Origin: an uncultured beta proteobacterium
GTDB taxonomy: Bacteria; Pseudomonadota; Gammaproteobacteria; Burkholderiales; Burkholderiaceae
Length of the DNA stretch: 5,494 nucleotides
Direction: 5' to 3'
NCBI GenBank assembly: GCA_903938955.1
Contig: CAJAFJ010000735.1
Location: 1 to 5,494, forward strand
The position numbers were made by a program, and so were the translations under genes. Below the pieces are notes generated by a model. That model ran no database searches and was not told where the DNA came from. It was given only the letters and a program-made list of their open reading frames with translations. Below are positions 1 through 5,494 of the stretch, in pieces. Numbering within the stretch: position 1 is the stretch's first letter; every line of letters starts with the position of its first letter.

Positions 1-2
1 AG

Positions 3-110
3 CCTCGAATGCGAAAGCGACGCCCAAAACCCTACCCGTGGTTAAAGGTCCCGCGTGCCCATGCTCGCAGGAAAGTTAAAAACCACGGTCACGACTGGGA
101 GCCAAAGTAA
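3..110 (+). pseudogene. C-terminal end of an IS4-type transposase (cut by window edge)
   Basis: This frame is open from the left edge to a TAA at 108-110 and encodes a very basic tail. It includes the string KRRPKPYPWLKVPRAHARRK, followed by a short end NHGHDWEPK. From memory, a KRRPK-x-YP-x-L-x-x-PR-x-x-AR tail closes many IS4-family DDE transposases, where it follows the catalytic core. The catalytic residues would lie outside the window, so I cannot say whether the gene is intact; it may be a whole insertion sequence continuing leftwards. It is convergent with tctA, and only 31 bp separate the two stop codons, so the element's end should fall within about 111-141. No other reading of this stretch is persuasive: the other two forward frames close at 45 and 79. 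The call rests on motif recall and not on an alignment. Confidence 0.6.
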
Positions 111-141
111 GTGCCATTCGCGCTAATCCCTGTCTGTCATC
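111..141. other. Junction between IS-like tail and tctA; probable IS end
   Basis: These 31 bp lie between the transposase-like stop and the tctA stop. If the left fragment belongs to an insertion sequence, its right terminal inverted repeat and any target duplication must lie here or just inside tctA. The partner end is outside the window, so the repeat cannot be demonstrated. I see no GC-rich hairpin followed by a T-run on either strand, so there is no convincing intrinsic terminator for tctA. Confidence 0.3.
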
Positions 142-1638
142 TCACGCCAGCTTGCTTGAGCGCCACTTGAGCAAGCGCGGCAGCACCAGAATCGACACCA
201 CCACGATCAACAGCGTCAAAGACATGGGGCGCTGCAAAAACACCAGCGCACTGCCCTCGCCAATCGACATGGCGTTGCGCAGTTGTGCTTCAGCCAGTGG
301 CCCCAAAATCATGCCGACCAGCACAGGTGCGGTCGGGAAGTTGAAGCGGCGCATCACCAGCCCGAGCAAACCAATGCCGTACAGCAAGAACAAATCAAAC
401 GCACTTTGGCGCATACCGTAGGCCCCGACCGTGGCAAAAATCAGAATCCCGGCGTAGAGCTGCGGCTTGGGTACTTTGAGCAGCTTGACCCACAGGCCGA
501 TCAGCGGCAGGTTCAGCACCAGCAGCATCACGTTGCCGATATAGAGCGACGCAATCAGGGCCCAAACCAGTGCCGATGAGCTGCTGAACAACTGGGGTCC
601 GGGCTGGATGCCGTAATTCTGGAATGCGCCAAGCAAAATGGCGGTGGTGTTGGACGTTGGAATGCCCAGCGTCAGCAACGGAATCAGCGCTGCCGTCACG
701 GTGGCGTTGTTGGCCGCCTCGGGTCCGGCCACACCTTCAATCGCACCCTTGCCGCCGAACTCGGCCTTGTCGCTGCCTTTGGCCAGTTTCTTCTCGGCCG
801 CGTAGCTCAAAAAGGTCGGAATCTCGGTGCCGCCGGCCGGAATACAGCCAAACGGCGCCCCAATCGCCGTGCCGCGCAACCAGGCCGGAATGGAACGGCG
901 CCAGTCGCTGCGGGTCATGCTGACGCGGCCCATTTTGTTCTCCGACTCGACCACCTTGCCCTCAAACAACACGGCGTGCAGCGCCTCGGCGACGGCAAAC
1001 AGGCCCACCGCCACCAGCACAATCTCCACCCCGTCGAGCAACTCGGGCACGCCCCCGGTGTAGCGCGCCTGGCCGGTGATCTGGTCCATGCCAACCAGCC
1101 CGGCGGCCAAGCCGACAAACAGGGCGGTGAGCCCGCGCACGGTGCTTTGCCCCAGCACGGCACTGACCGTGGTGAAGGCCAGCAGCATCAGCATGAAATA
1201 TTCGGGCGGGCCGAGCTTGACGGCAAAGTCCGCCACCACCGGCGCAAACAGCGTGACCAGCACGGTGGCAATGGTGCCGGCCACAAACGAGCCGATCGCC
1301 GACGTTGCCAGCGCGGCACCGGCACGGCCGCTTTTGGCCATCTTGTTGCCCTCCATCGCGGTCACCATGCTGGAGGTTTCTCCCGGCGTGTTGAGCAAAA
1401 TCGAGGTGGTCGAGCCGCCGTACATGGCGCCGTAATAAATGCCGGCAAAGAAGATCATGGAGGCCGTGGCCTCGACCTTGGCCGTGATCGGCAGCAACAT
1501 CGCCACCGCAGTAGCCGGTCCAATGCCCGGCAACACCCCCACGGCGGTACCCAGTGCACAGCCGACAAAGGCCCACAGCAGGTTGACCGGCGTGCCGGCG
1601 GTTGCAAAACCTTCAAGAAGGTGATTCCAGATTTCCAT
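142..1638 (-). CDS. tctA: TctA, large membrane subunit of tripartite tricarboxylate transporter
   Basis: This is the large integral inner-membrane subunit of the TTT transporter, which forms the translocation path for the carboxylate delivered by TctC. From the chosen start it is 498 residues, close to the ~500 usual for the family. The protein is strongly hydrophobic with many membrane segments. It has the two TctA half-signatures: LPGIGP (36-41) with [15 protein letters not shown] (73-87) in the first half, and [13 protein letters not shown] (267-279), [11 protein letters not shown] (302-312), [12 protein letters not shown] (322-333) and QPGP (345-348) in the second. A soluble loop (~227-250) separates the halves. 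Two starts are possible. The ATG at 1647 gives MVVM and a 10-nt overlap with tctB. The ATG at 1638 gives [10 protein letters not shown], has a GGATGG 5 nt upstream and forms a TGATG junction with the tctB stop. I chose 1638 because family members usually begin about there. It is the last gene of tctCBA and appears intact. The exact substrate is unknown. Confidence 0.96.
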   Translation of the reverse strand: MEIWNHLLEGFATAGTPVNLLWAFVGCALGTAVGVLPGIGPATAVAMLLPITAKVEATASMIFFAGIYYGAMYGGSTTSILLNTPGETSSMVTAMEGNKMAKSGRAGAALATSAIGSFVAGTIATVLVTLFAPVVADFAVKLGPPEYFMLMLLAFTTVSAVLGQSTVRGLTALFVGLAAGLVGMDQITGQARYTGGVPELLDGVEIVLVAVGLFAVAEALHAVLFEGKVVESENKMGRVSMTRSDWRRSIPAWLRGTAIGAPFGCIPAGGTEIPTFLSYAAEKKLAKGSDKAEFGGKGAIEGVAGPEAANNATVTAALIPLLTLGIPTSNTTAILLGAFQNYGIQPGPQLFSSSSALVWALIASLYIGNVMLLVLNLPLIGLWVKLLKVPKPQLYAGILIFATVGAYGMRQSAFDLFLLYGIGLLGLVMRRFNFPTAPVLVGMILGPLAEAQLRNAMSIGEGSALVFLQRPMSLTLLIVVVSILVLPRLLKWRSSKLA

Positions 1639-2159
1639 CACAACCATCCGCTTTGAGTCAGTCCTGGCAGGTTGATGGCCAGAAATTTAGTAAACATCCA
1701 GTACACCGGCGCTGCAATCAGCAGGCCGGTGACGAGGTCGTTGCGCCAGGATGTCAAGCCGGGCGCTGTGCTGCCCTGCGCCATGCGCAGACCGCGCGCG
1801 GCCATCACAAAGCACAGGGTGCAGCTGAAGATAAAACCGATCGTGGTGATGAGGGCCGCGTTGAGCAACAGGCCGGCCGACATCCAGACAAAGCCGGGCC
1901 AGTAAGGTTTTTCATCGGGGCCCAGTTCTTCCATGTGGCGAAAGCCCCCGTTGCGGGCCTTGTAAACCATGTAAGCACCACACACCAACAGCGCCCCCGA
2001 CACCAGCCAGGGCAGAAAGTTGGGGCCGACGCCGGCATAACCGGCATCGGCCGGAATGCTCAAAGCGCCAAACGCCAGGCCCAGGGCGATGGCCACAATG
2101 CCGATCCCCACCAGGGTTTGCAGATGATAGGAAGGGGTTGCCGGGGCGTGGTGTTTCAT
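1638..2159 (-). CDS. tctB: TctB, small membrane subunit of tripartite tricarboxylate transporter
   Basis: This is the small, poorly conserved membrane subunit of the TTT system; it partners TctA in the inner membrane and its detailed role is not well defined. It has 173 residues, somewhat above the family's roughly 145-160. Hydrophobic segments fall at about 14-34, 47-66, 89-120 (one long or two short helices) and 141-163. The [15 protein letters not shown] stretch (41-55), with its GP...P pattern entering the second helix, is typical of TctB. A charged loop (67-86, [18 protein letters not shown]) separates helices 2 and 3. The start follows the tctC stop by 16 nt and has only a weak GCAGG upstream, so translational coupling to tctC is likely. 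Its TGA overlaps the tctA start by one base. Identification rests on hydropathy, the GP motif and its position between tctC and tctA, since primary sequence in this family diverges quickly. Confidence 0.93.
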   Translation of the reverse strand: MKHHAPATPSYHLQTLVGIGIVAIALGLAFGALSIPADAGYAGVGPNFLPWLVSGALLVCGAYMVYKARNGGFRHMEELGPDEKPYWPGFVWMSAGLLLNAALITTIGFIFSCTLCFVMAARGLRMAQGSTAPGLTSWRNDLVTGLLIAAPVYWMFTKFLAINLPGLTQSGWL

Positions 2160-2175
2160 GCTGTGTGCCTGCGGC

Positions 2176-3135
2176 TTAGATCATTCCGGACTTGACCATG
2201 ATGGCGCGCAGGGCGGCGAAATCGTTGTTCACGAAATTCTCGAACTCGGCGCCACTCAACACCGCTGGTGTCCAGTTGTTTTTGGCCAGCGACTCGGCCC
2301 AGGCTTTGGATTTCATGGCCTTGAGCAGCATCTCGGTCAGCGCCTTGCGTTGCTCGGCCGTGATGCCGGGGGCACCATACACACCGCGCCAGTTGCCGAT
2401 TTCGACATTCAAGCCCAGCTCTTTGAGGGTCGGAATGTCGATGCCTTTCAGGCGCGTGCCCGAGGTCACCGCTACCGCTTTCATCTTGCCGGCCGCAATG
2501 TACTCGGAAAACTCGCTGTAGCCGCTGCCGCCAATCGTGACGTTTCCGCCCAAAATCGCTGCCGTGGCTTCACCGCCGCCCCGGAAGGCCACGTAGTTGA
2601 TGCGGGCCGGGTCAACCCCGGCTTCGCGCGCAATCATGGCGGCGGCAATGTGCTCGGTGGCACCGCGTGAACCGCCGCCCCACTTGACGCTGCCGGGGTC
2701 TTTCTTGAGTTGCTCCACCACCTCTTTCATGCTTTTGAACGGTGAGTTAGCGGGCAACACAAACACGTTGTATTCAGTGGTCAGGCGCACCAGCGGCGTG
2801 GCGGACGACAGCGACACGGCCGGTTTGCCGGTGATGAGGCCCCCCAGCATGACCGCGCCCATCACCAGCATGGCATTTGGATCGCCCTTGCTGCCATTGA
2901 CAAACTGGGCCAGTCCGAGCGCACCGGCGGCACCACCCTTGTTGTCGTAGGTGACGGTGTCCGCCACCTTGGCGTCCTGCAGCGCCTTGCCCAGGGCGCG
3001 GCCCGTGGAATCCCAGCCACCGCCCGGGTTGGCGGGAATCATGATCTTGAGATTGCTGGCGGCCAGGGCCGACAAGGGCAAGCCTGCGGACATGGCCATG
3101 GCGGCCATGGATTTGAGAAAAGTAGCACGACGCAT
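2176..3135 (-). CDS. tctC: TctC, periplasmic tricarboxylate-binding protein
   Basis: This is the extracytoplasmic solute receptor of the TTT system (TctC/Bug family) and is expected to bind citrate or a related carboxylate. Its 319 residues match the family (~300-330). Residues 1-25 form a signal peptide: MRRATFLKSM, a hydrophobic core, then SALA with likely cleavage after A25. The mature part has the Bug-fold ligand loops: IPANPGGGWDSTGRA (33-47), where the W-D pair is typical of the TctC branch, then DNKGGAAGALG (64-74), WGGGSRGATEH (152-162) and AFRGGGEATAAILGG (183-197). The PTLKELG stretch (235-241) is also characteristic. The ATG is well supported by AAAGGAG (3142-3148, minus strand) six bases upstream. 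It is the first gene of the operon, read from the divergent control region. Many betaproteobacteria carry numerous orphan tctC-like genes, but this one sits with its membrane partners and a dedicated regulator pair. The ligand cannot be determined from sequence. Confidence 0.96.
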   Translation of the reverse strand: MRRATFLKSMAAMAMSAGLPLSALAASNLKIMIPANPGGGWDSTGRALGKALQDAKVADTVTYDNKGGAAGALGLAQFVNGSKGDPNAMLVMGAVMLGGLITGKPAVSLSSATPLVRLTTEYNVFVLPANSPFKSMKEVVEQLKKDPGSVKWGGGSRGATEHIAAAMIAREAGVDPARINYVAFRGGGEATAAILGGNVTIGGSGYSEFSEYIAAGKMKAVAVTSGTRLKGIDIPTLKELGLNVEIGNWRGVYGAPGITAEQRKALTEMLLKAMKSKAWAESLAKNNWTPAVLSGAEFENFVNNDFAALRAIMVKSGMI

Positions 3136-3141
3136 CAGAGT

Positions 3142-3148
3142 CTCCTTT
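3142..3148 (-). promoter_or_regulatory. Shine-Dalgarno of tctC
   Basis: AAAGGAG on the minus strand, six bases before the tctC ATG. It is by far the strongest ribosome binding site in the window; those of tctB, tctA, tctD and tctE are weak. This suits a binding protein made in excess over its membrane partners. Confidence 0.85.
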
Positions 3149-3161
3149 AGGGTTGGTCAAC

Positions 3162-3190
3162 GTCTTAATGATGCGCAGCCAAGCTGTCAA
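3162..3190 (-). promoter_or_regulatory. Candidate sigma70 promoter of tctCBA
   Basis: On the minus strand a perfect TTGACA (3190-3185) is followed, after 17 bases, by TAAGAC (3167-3162), which matches only three of six -10 positions. Initiation would fall near 3155, giving a ~20-nt leader that carries the tctC ribosome binding site. A strong -35 with a weak -10 fits a promoter that needs an activator such as phosphorylated TctD, but the -10 assignment is uncertain: CATTAA at 3170-3165 is an alternative with short spacing. No start site is mapped. Confidence 0.45.
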
Positions 3191-3204
3191 ACGGCTGTCC
3201 ACCA
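3183..3204. promoter_or_regulatory. Tandem 11-bp repeat, candidate TctD (OmpR-type) operator
   Basis: Two adjacent 11-mers, GCTGTCAAACG and GCTGTCCACCA, agree at 8 of 11 positions, including the full hexamer GCTGTC. An 11-bp head-to-tail period is the hallmark of OmpR/PhoB-family operators, and tctD, next door, encodes such a regulator. The repeat overlaps the candidate tctC -35. It also resembles a Pho box (consensus CTGTCATAWATCTGTCAY) at about 12 of 18 positions, so PhoB binding is an alternative. This is an inference without binding data. Confidence 0.4.
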
Positions 3205-3209
3205 GCCGT
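3191..3209. repeat. Perfect inverted repeat, 7-bp arms, in the divergent control region
   Basis: ACGGCTG (3191-3197), a 5-bp spacer TCCAC, then CAGCCGT (3203-3209). It lies directly upstream of the candidate tctC -35, where an activator or co-regulator dimer would sit, and shares bases with the tandem repeat at 3183-3204. No T-run follows on either strand, so a dyad operator is more likely than a terminator. The protein that might bind it is unknown. Confidence 0.45.
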
Positions 3210-3218
3210 GATTTGCTA

Positions 3219-3240
3219 GGGGTAAACGCGGGGTTGCAGC
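3219..3240. promoter_or_regulatory. Second tandem 11-bp repeat, candidate regulator site
   Basis: GGGGTAAACGC is followed immediately by GGGGTTGCAGC. The 11-mers agree at 7 of 11 positions in the pattern GGGGT-N4-GC. The period matches that of OmpR-family sites, but the half-site differs from the GCTGTC repeat at 3183-3204. It is 40-61 bp upstream of tctD, so it could act in tctDE autoregulation. Low-complexity G-runs make chance a real possibility. Confidence 0.25.
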
Positions 3241-3279
3241 ACCTTTGAGTGCCCTCGACTCCATGTCAAACTTGCGACC

Positions 3280-3960
3280 ATGAAACTGTTGTTGATTGAA
3301 GATGATCCCGCCCTGCACACCACGCTGCAGCGCGCCCTGACGCGCCTGGGCTGGCAGGTCACGGTCTGCGTCGAAGGCCATGCGGCCCTGGCGCACTGGC
3401 GCCAGAGCCCGCCCGATGTGGTGTTGCTGGACCTGAGCCTGCCCGGCCTGGACGGGCTGGAGATTCTGGCGCAGGCGCGCCAGGGCGGGCTGCGCACGCC
3501 TGTACTGATCCTGACTGCCCGCGGCACCGTGGGCGACCGCATTCTGGGGCTCAATGCCGGGGCTGACGACTACCTGCCCAAACCCTTTGACCTGGACGAA
3601 CTGGAGGCCCGGTTGCGCGCCCTGCACCGCCGCCGGCCGCAAGACAGCGCCCCAGCAGCACAGCCCACCCGGGAGGCGGACGCCATCAATTACGACAAAG
3701 ACAGTGGCGCCATTTATTACCAGGGCCAGGTGCTGGAGCTGACGCCGCGCGAATTGGCCCTACTCAAAGCCTTGCTGGCCCGGCCCGGCCACGCCGTCAC
3801 CAAAGAGCGCTTGTTTGAGTGTGTGTTTCCCGGCGAAACCGAGGTGCAGTACGAAGCGGTCGAGGTGGTGGTCTACCGGCTGCGCAAAAAACTGATCCCG
3901 ACCGGCGCCACGCTGATGACACTGCGCGGCCTGGGCTACCTGCTCAAAACGGCCGATTAG
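3280..3960 (+). CDS. tctD: TctD, OmpR-family response regulator
   Basis: This is a cytoplasmic transcription factor that is phosphorylated by TctE and should control the divergent tctCBA operon. It has 226 residues, the normal OmpR-family length. The receiver domain (1-117) has the acidic pocket E7-D8-D9, the phospho-acceptor D51 in DVVLLDLSLPGLDG, T79 in ILTA and K101 in PKPFDLDEL, all present. A short linker (118-135, QDSAPAAQPT...) leads to a winged-helix DNA-binding domain (~136-224) with LELTPRELALLKALL, the recognition-helix region YEAVEVVVYRLRKKL (191-205) and the closing LRGLGYLL wing. The start is fixed by MKLLLIEDD, the usual first strand of the receiver. No clear ribosome binding site precedes it (TTGCGACC), and an ATG at 3263 is out of frame. 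The stop is 9 nt before tctE, so the two form one operon. All key residues are intact. It is orthologous in context to TctD/BctD. Confidence 0.95.
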   Translation: MKLLLIEDDPALHTTLQRALTRLGWQVTVCVEGHAALAHWRQSPPDVVLLDLSLPGLDGLEILAQARQGGLRTPVLILTARGTVGDRILGLNAGADDYLPKPFDLDELEARLRALHRRRPQDSAPAAQPTREADAINYDKDSGAIYYQGQVLELTPRELALLKALLARPGHAVTKERLFECVFPGETEVQYEAVEVVVYRLRKKLIPTGATLMTLRGLGYLLKTAD

Positions 3961-3969
3961 GCGCGGCCC

Positions 3970-5379
3970 ATGACCACCCGCACCCTGTCCCTGCGTCGCT
4001 ATTTGTTTTTGGGCATCCTGCTGCCGATCGTGCTGTTCATTCTGGTCGACACCGTCAGCCTGTACCGCCAGGCGCTGGCGGTGGTCAACACCGCCTATGA
4101 CCGCACCCTGCTGGCCTCAGCCAAGTCGATTGGCGAACACATCACGGCTGAAGGCACGGGCGATGCCGTGCAGCTGCGCGCCAACGTACCCTACGCCGCG
4201 CTGGAGGCGTTTGAGGCGGACAACCGCAGCCGCATGGTGTACCGCATCTCGACCATGCAGGGCGATTTGCTGGATGGTTTCGAGGCTCTGCGCGCCTGGC
4301 ACGGCCGCCTGCCGGACCAGGGGCCCTACGCCGCGCTGGTCGACTTTTATGACGACACCTACCAGGGCGACCCGGTGCGCGTGGCGGTGTTGCTACAACC
4401 GGTGGCCACCAACCGCGCACGCGGCATGGCGGTGGTACAGGTGGCCGAAACACAAGAACTGCGTCATGCCCTGGCGCGCCAGATTTTGATCGACACACTG
4501 TGGCGGCAAGCGGTGCTGGTGTCAGTCATCGTCCTGATGGTGATTGTGGTGGTGCAACGCGCGACCCGGCCGGTGCGCCAATTGAGCGCGCAGTTACAGG
4601 CCCGCACCGACGATGACCTGACCCCGCTGCAGGCGCCCGGCGCGCCACGCGAACTGGTACCGCTGATCGAGGCCACCAACCACCTGATGTCGCGCTTGCA
4701 GCACCTGCTGGACAACCAGAAGCGCTTTGTGCGCGATGCCGCACACCAGTTGCGCACGCCGCTGGCGGTGCTGAAAGTGCAAGTGCAGTCGGCCCTGCGG
4801 GGCGACGTGGCGCCGCACCAGGGCCTGCTTGAAATCCAGGACACGGTCGAGCGCGCCACGCTGCTGGCCAACCAGATGTTGTCCCTGGCCAAAGTGGCGC
4901 AACTGGTGCAGCAGCCCGCCACCCAGGCGATAGACTGGGCCCAGGTGCTGCGCGAAGTGGCGCTGGACGTGTCGCCACTGATTGCGGCCAAAAACCTTGA
5001 TTTTGAGATCACGACCGCGCCTGCGCCGGTGCGCACCCACGACTGGATGCTGCGTGAGCTGTCGCGCAACCTGCTGCACAACGCGATTCGCTACACGCCC
5101 GAACACGGCACCTTGTCAGTGCACCTGGACTGTGATGGCGGACACGCCACGCTGCTGATCCGTGACAGCGGGCCCGGCATTTCAGATGAACTTCGCAAGC
5201 GCCTGTTTCAACCCTTTTCAGCCGGCGAGGCCCGCTCGGGCTCGGGCCTGGGCTTGTCGATTTGCCTTGAAATTGTGCAAGCGCTGGGCGGCAACCTGCA
5301 GCTGGACAACCAAAGGGAGATGGACCACATCACCGGCCTGGACACCCGCGCCCGCCTGCCGCTGGCCGCCGAAGCGTGA
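3970..5379 (+). CDS. tctE: TctE, membrane sensor histidine kinase
   Basis: This inner-membrane sensor kinase phosphorylates TctD in response to external tricarboxylate, possibly through TctC as reported for the Bordetella homologue. It has 469 residues, as expected. The order is: TM1 (~11-27); a periplasmic sensor region of ~150 residues of the 2CSK_N type, with ANVPYAALEAFEADNRSRMVYRIS (71-94); TM2 (~181-195); a HAMP-like linker (~197-245); a HisKA domain with H-box FVRDAAHQLRTPL (phospho-histidine H259); and a HATPase domain. That last domain has N-box NLLHNAIRY (N367/N371), G1 DSGPGIS (399-405), F-box RLFQPF (411-416) and G2 GSGLGLS (424-430). Every catalytic motif is present, so the kinase should be active. 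The start MTTRTLSLRR gives a short basic cytoplasmic leader before TM1. Only a weak AGG within the tctD stop precedes it, so coupling to tctD is likely. Confidence 0.95.
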   Translation: MTTRTLSLRRYLFLGILLPIVLFILVDTVSLYRQALAVVNTAYDRTLLASAKSIGEHITAEGTGDAVQLRANVPYAALEAFEADNRSRMVYRISTMQGDLLDGFEALRAWHGRLPDQGPYAALVDFYDDTYQGDPVRVAVLLQPVATNRARGMAVVQVAETQELRHALARQILIDTLWRQAVLVSVIVLMVIVVVQRATRPVRQLSAQLQARTDDDLTPLQAPGAPRELVPLIEATNHLMSRLQHLLDNQKRFVRDAAHQLRTPLAVLKVQVQSALRGDVAPHQGLLEIQDTVERATLLANQMLSLAKVAQLVQQPATQAIDWAQVLREVALDVSPLIAAKNLDFEITTAPAPVRTHDWMLRELSRNLLHNAIRYTPEHGTLSVHLDCDGGHATLLIRDSGPGISDELRKRLFQPFSAGEARSGSGLGLSICLEIVQALGGNLQLDNQREMDHITGLDTRARLPLAAEA

Positions 5380-5494
5380 AATGGGGCACACGCCGAACTT
5401 TGAGGGTTGGCAGAAGAACAATAGCAACACATCCACTCAATGCTGGTCCACGCCAAATCCATGACATAGCAGCACGGTGACTTGAAGAATCGGG
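5380..5494. other. Downstream of tctE; no gene recognised
   Basis: These 115 bp look less GC-rich than the genes. I see no hairpin with a T-run that would end tctDE. A 27-codon frame (5381-5464, MGHTPNFEGWQ...) and a 9-codon frame from 5441 (MLVHAKSMT then TAG) are both too short and lack clear ribosome binding sites. On the minus strand one frame is open from the right edge through this stretch into tctE, without recognisable protein features. The next gene, if any, starts outside the window. Confidence 0.5.

Noticed and set aside
36..88. Inverted repeat CCGTGGTT (36-43) / AACCACGG (81-88) as a possible terminator for tctA
   Set aside because: The arms are only 8 bp, 37 bp apart, lie inside the transposase-like frame and are not followed by a T-run in a useful position.
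962..1656. Long overlapping frames on both strands across the tctA region (up to 226 codons)
   Set aside because: They are reflections of GC-rich codon use in tctA; their translations are rich in R, G, H and Q without domain features, and tctA itself is unmistakable.
3241..3262. Minus-strand GGCAC...TGC resembling a sigma54 promoter
   Set aside because: The invariant GG and GC dinucleotides are not at the required 10-base spacing.
3263..3265. ATG upstream of tctD as an alternative start
   Set aside because: It is 17 bases upstream and out of frame; the receiver domain starts naturally at 3280.
4464..5106. Minus-strand frames of up to 205 codons opposite tctE
   Set aside because: They are antisense to an intact histidine kinase with all motifs; composition is biased (C, R, S, W) and there are no ribosome binding sites or neighbours to support them.
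1..5494. A novel system hidden in the window
   Set aside because: All substantial coding capacity is explained by the known TctCBA-TctDE module plus an IS-like tail; no CRISPR array, RNA gene, toxin-antitoxin pair or unexplained conserved frame is visible.

Overview
The window carries a complete, canonical tripartite tricarboxylate transporter (TTT) locus with its own two-component system, in a GC-rich genome. The gene order (tctC-tctB-tctA divergent from tctD-tctE), the codon use and the protein sequences suggest a betaproteobacterium of the Burkholderiales, probably Comamonadaceae (Rhodoferax/Polaromonas-like). The family placement is an impression from sequence style and not a database result.

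Layout from left to right. Positions 1-110 (+) look like the last ~35 codons of an IS4-type (DDE) transposase cut by the window edge, so an insertion sequence or its remnant abuts the locus. Positions 142-3135 (-) hold the operon tctC > tctB > tctA: a periplasmic binding protein, a small membrane subunit and a large membrane subunit. The genes are tightly packed, with a 16-nt gap between tctC and tctB and a TGATG overlap between tctB and tctA. Positions 3136-3279 are a 144-bp divergent control region. Positions 3280-5379 (+) hold tctD (OmpR-family response regulator) and tctE (sensor histidine kinase), 9 nt apart. Positions 5380-5494 hold nothing I can recognise.

How the genes work together: TctC captures a tricarboxylate or related carboxylate in the periplasm and hands it to the TctA/TctB membrane complex, which imports it using an ion gradient. 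TctE senses the substrate, or substrate-loaded TctC, through its periplasmic domain and phosphorylates TctD, which should activate the divergent tctCBA promoter. The same arrangement is known from Salmonella tctCBA/tctDE and Bordetella bctCBA/bctDE (citrate). The substrate here cannot be read from sequence.

The most informative non-coding signal is the control region. It has a perfect TTGACA -35 element for tctC paired with a poor -10, two tandem repeats with an 11-bp period (the spacing used by OmpR-family regulators), and a 7-bp-arm inverted repeat abutting the -35. I see no previously undescribed system; the protein-coding content is a known module, intact and without frameshifts.
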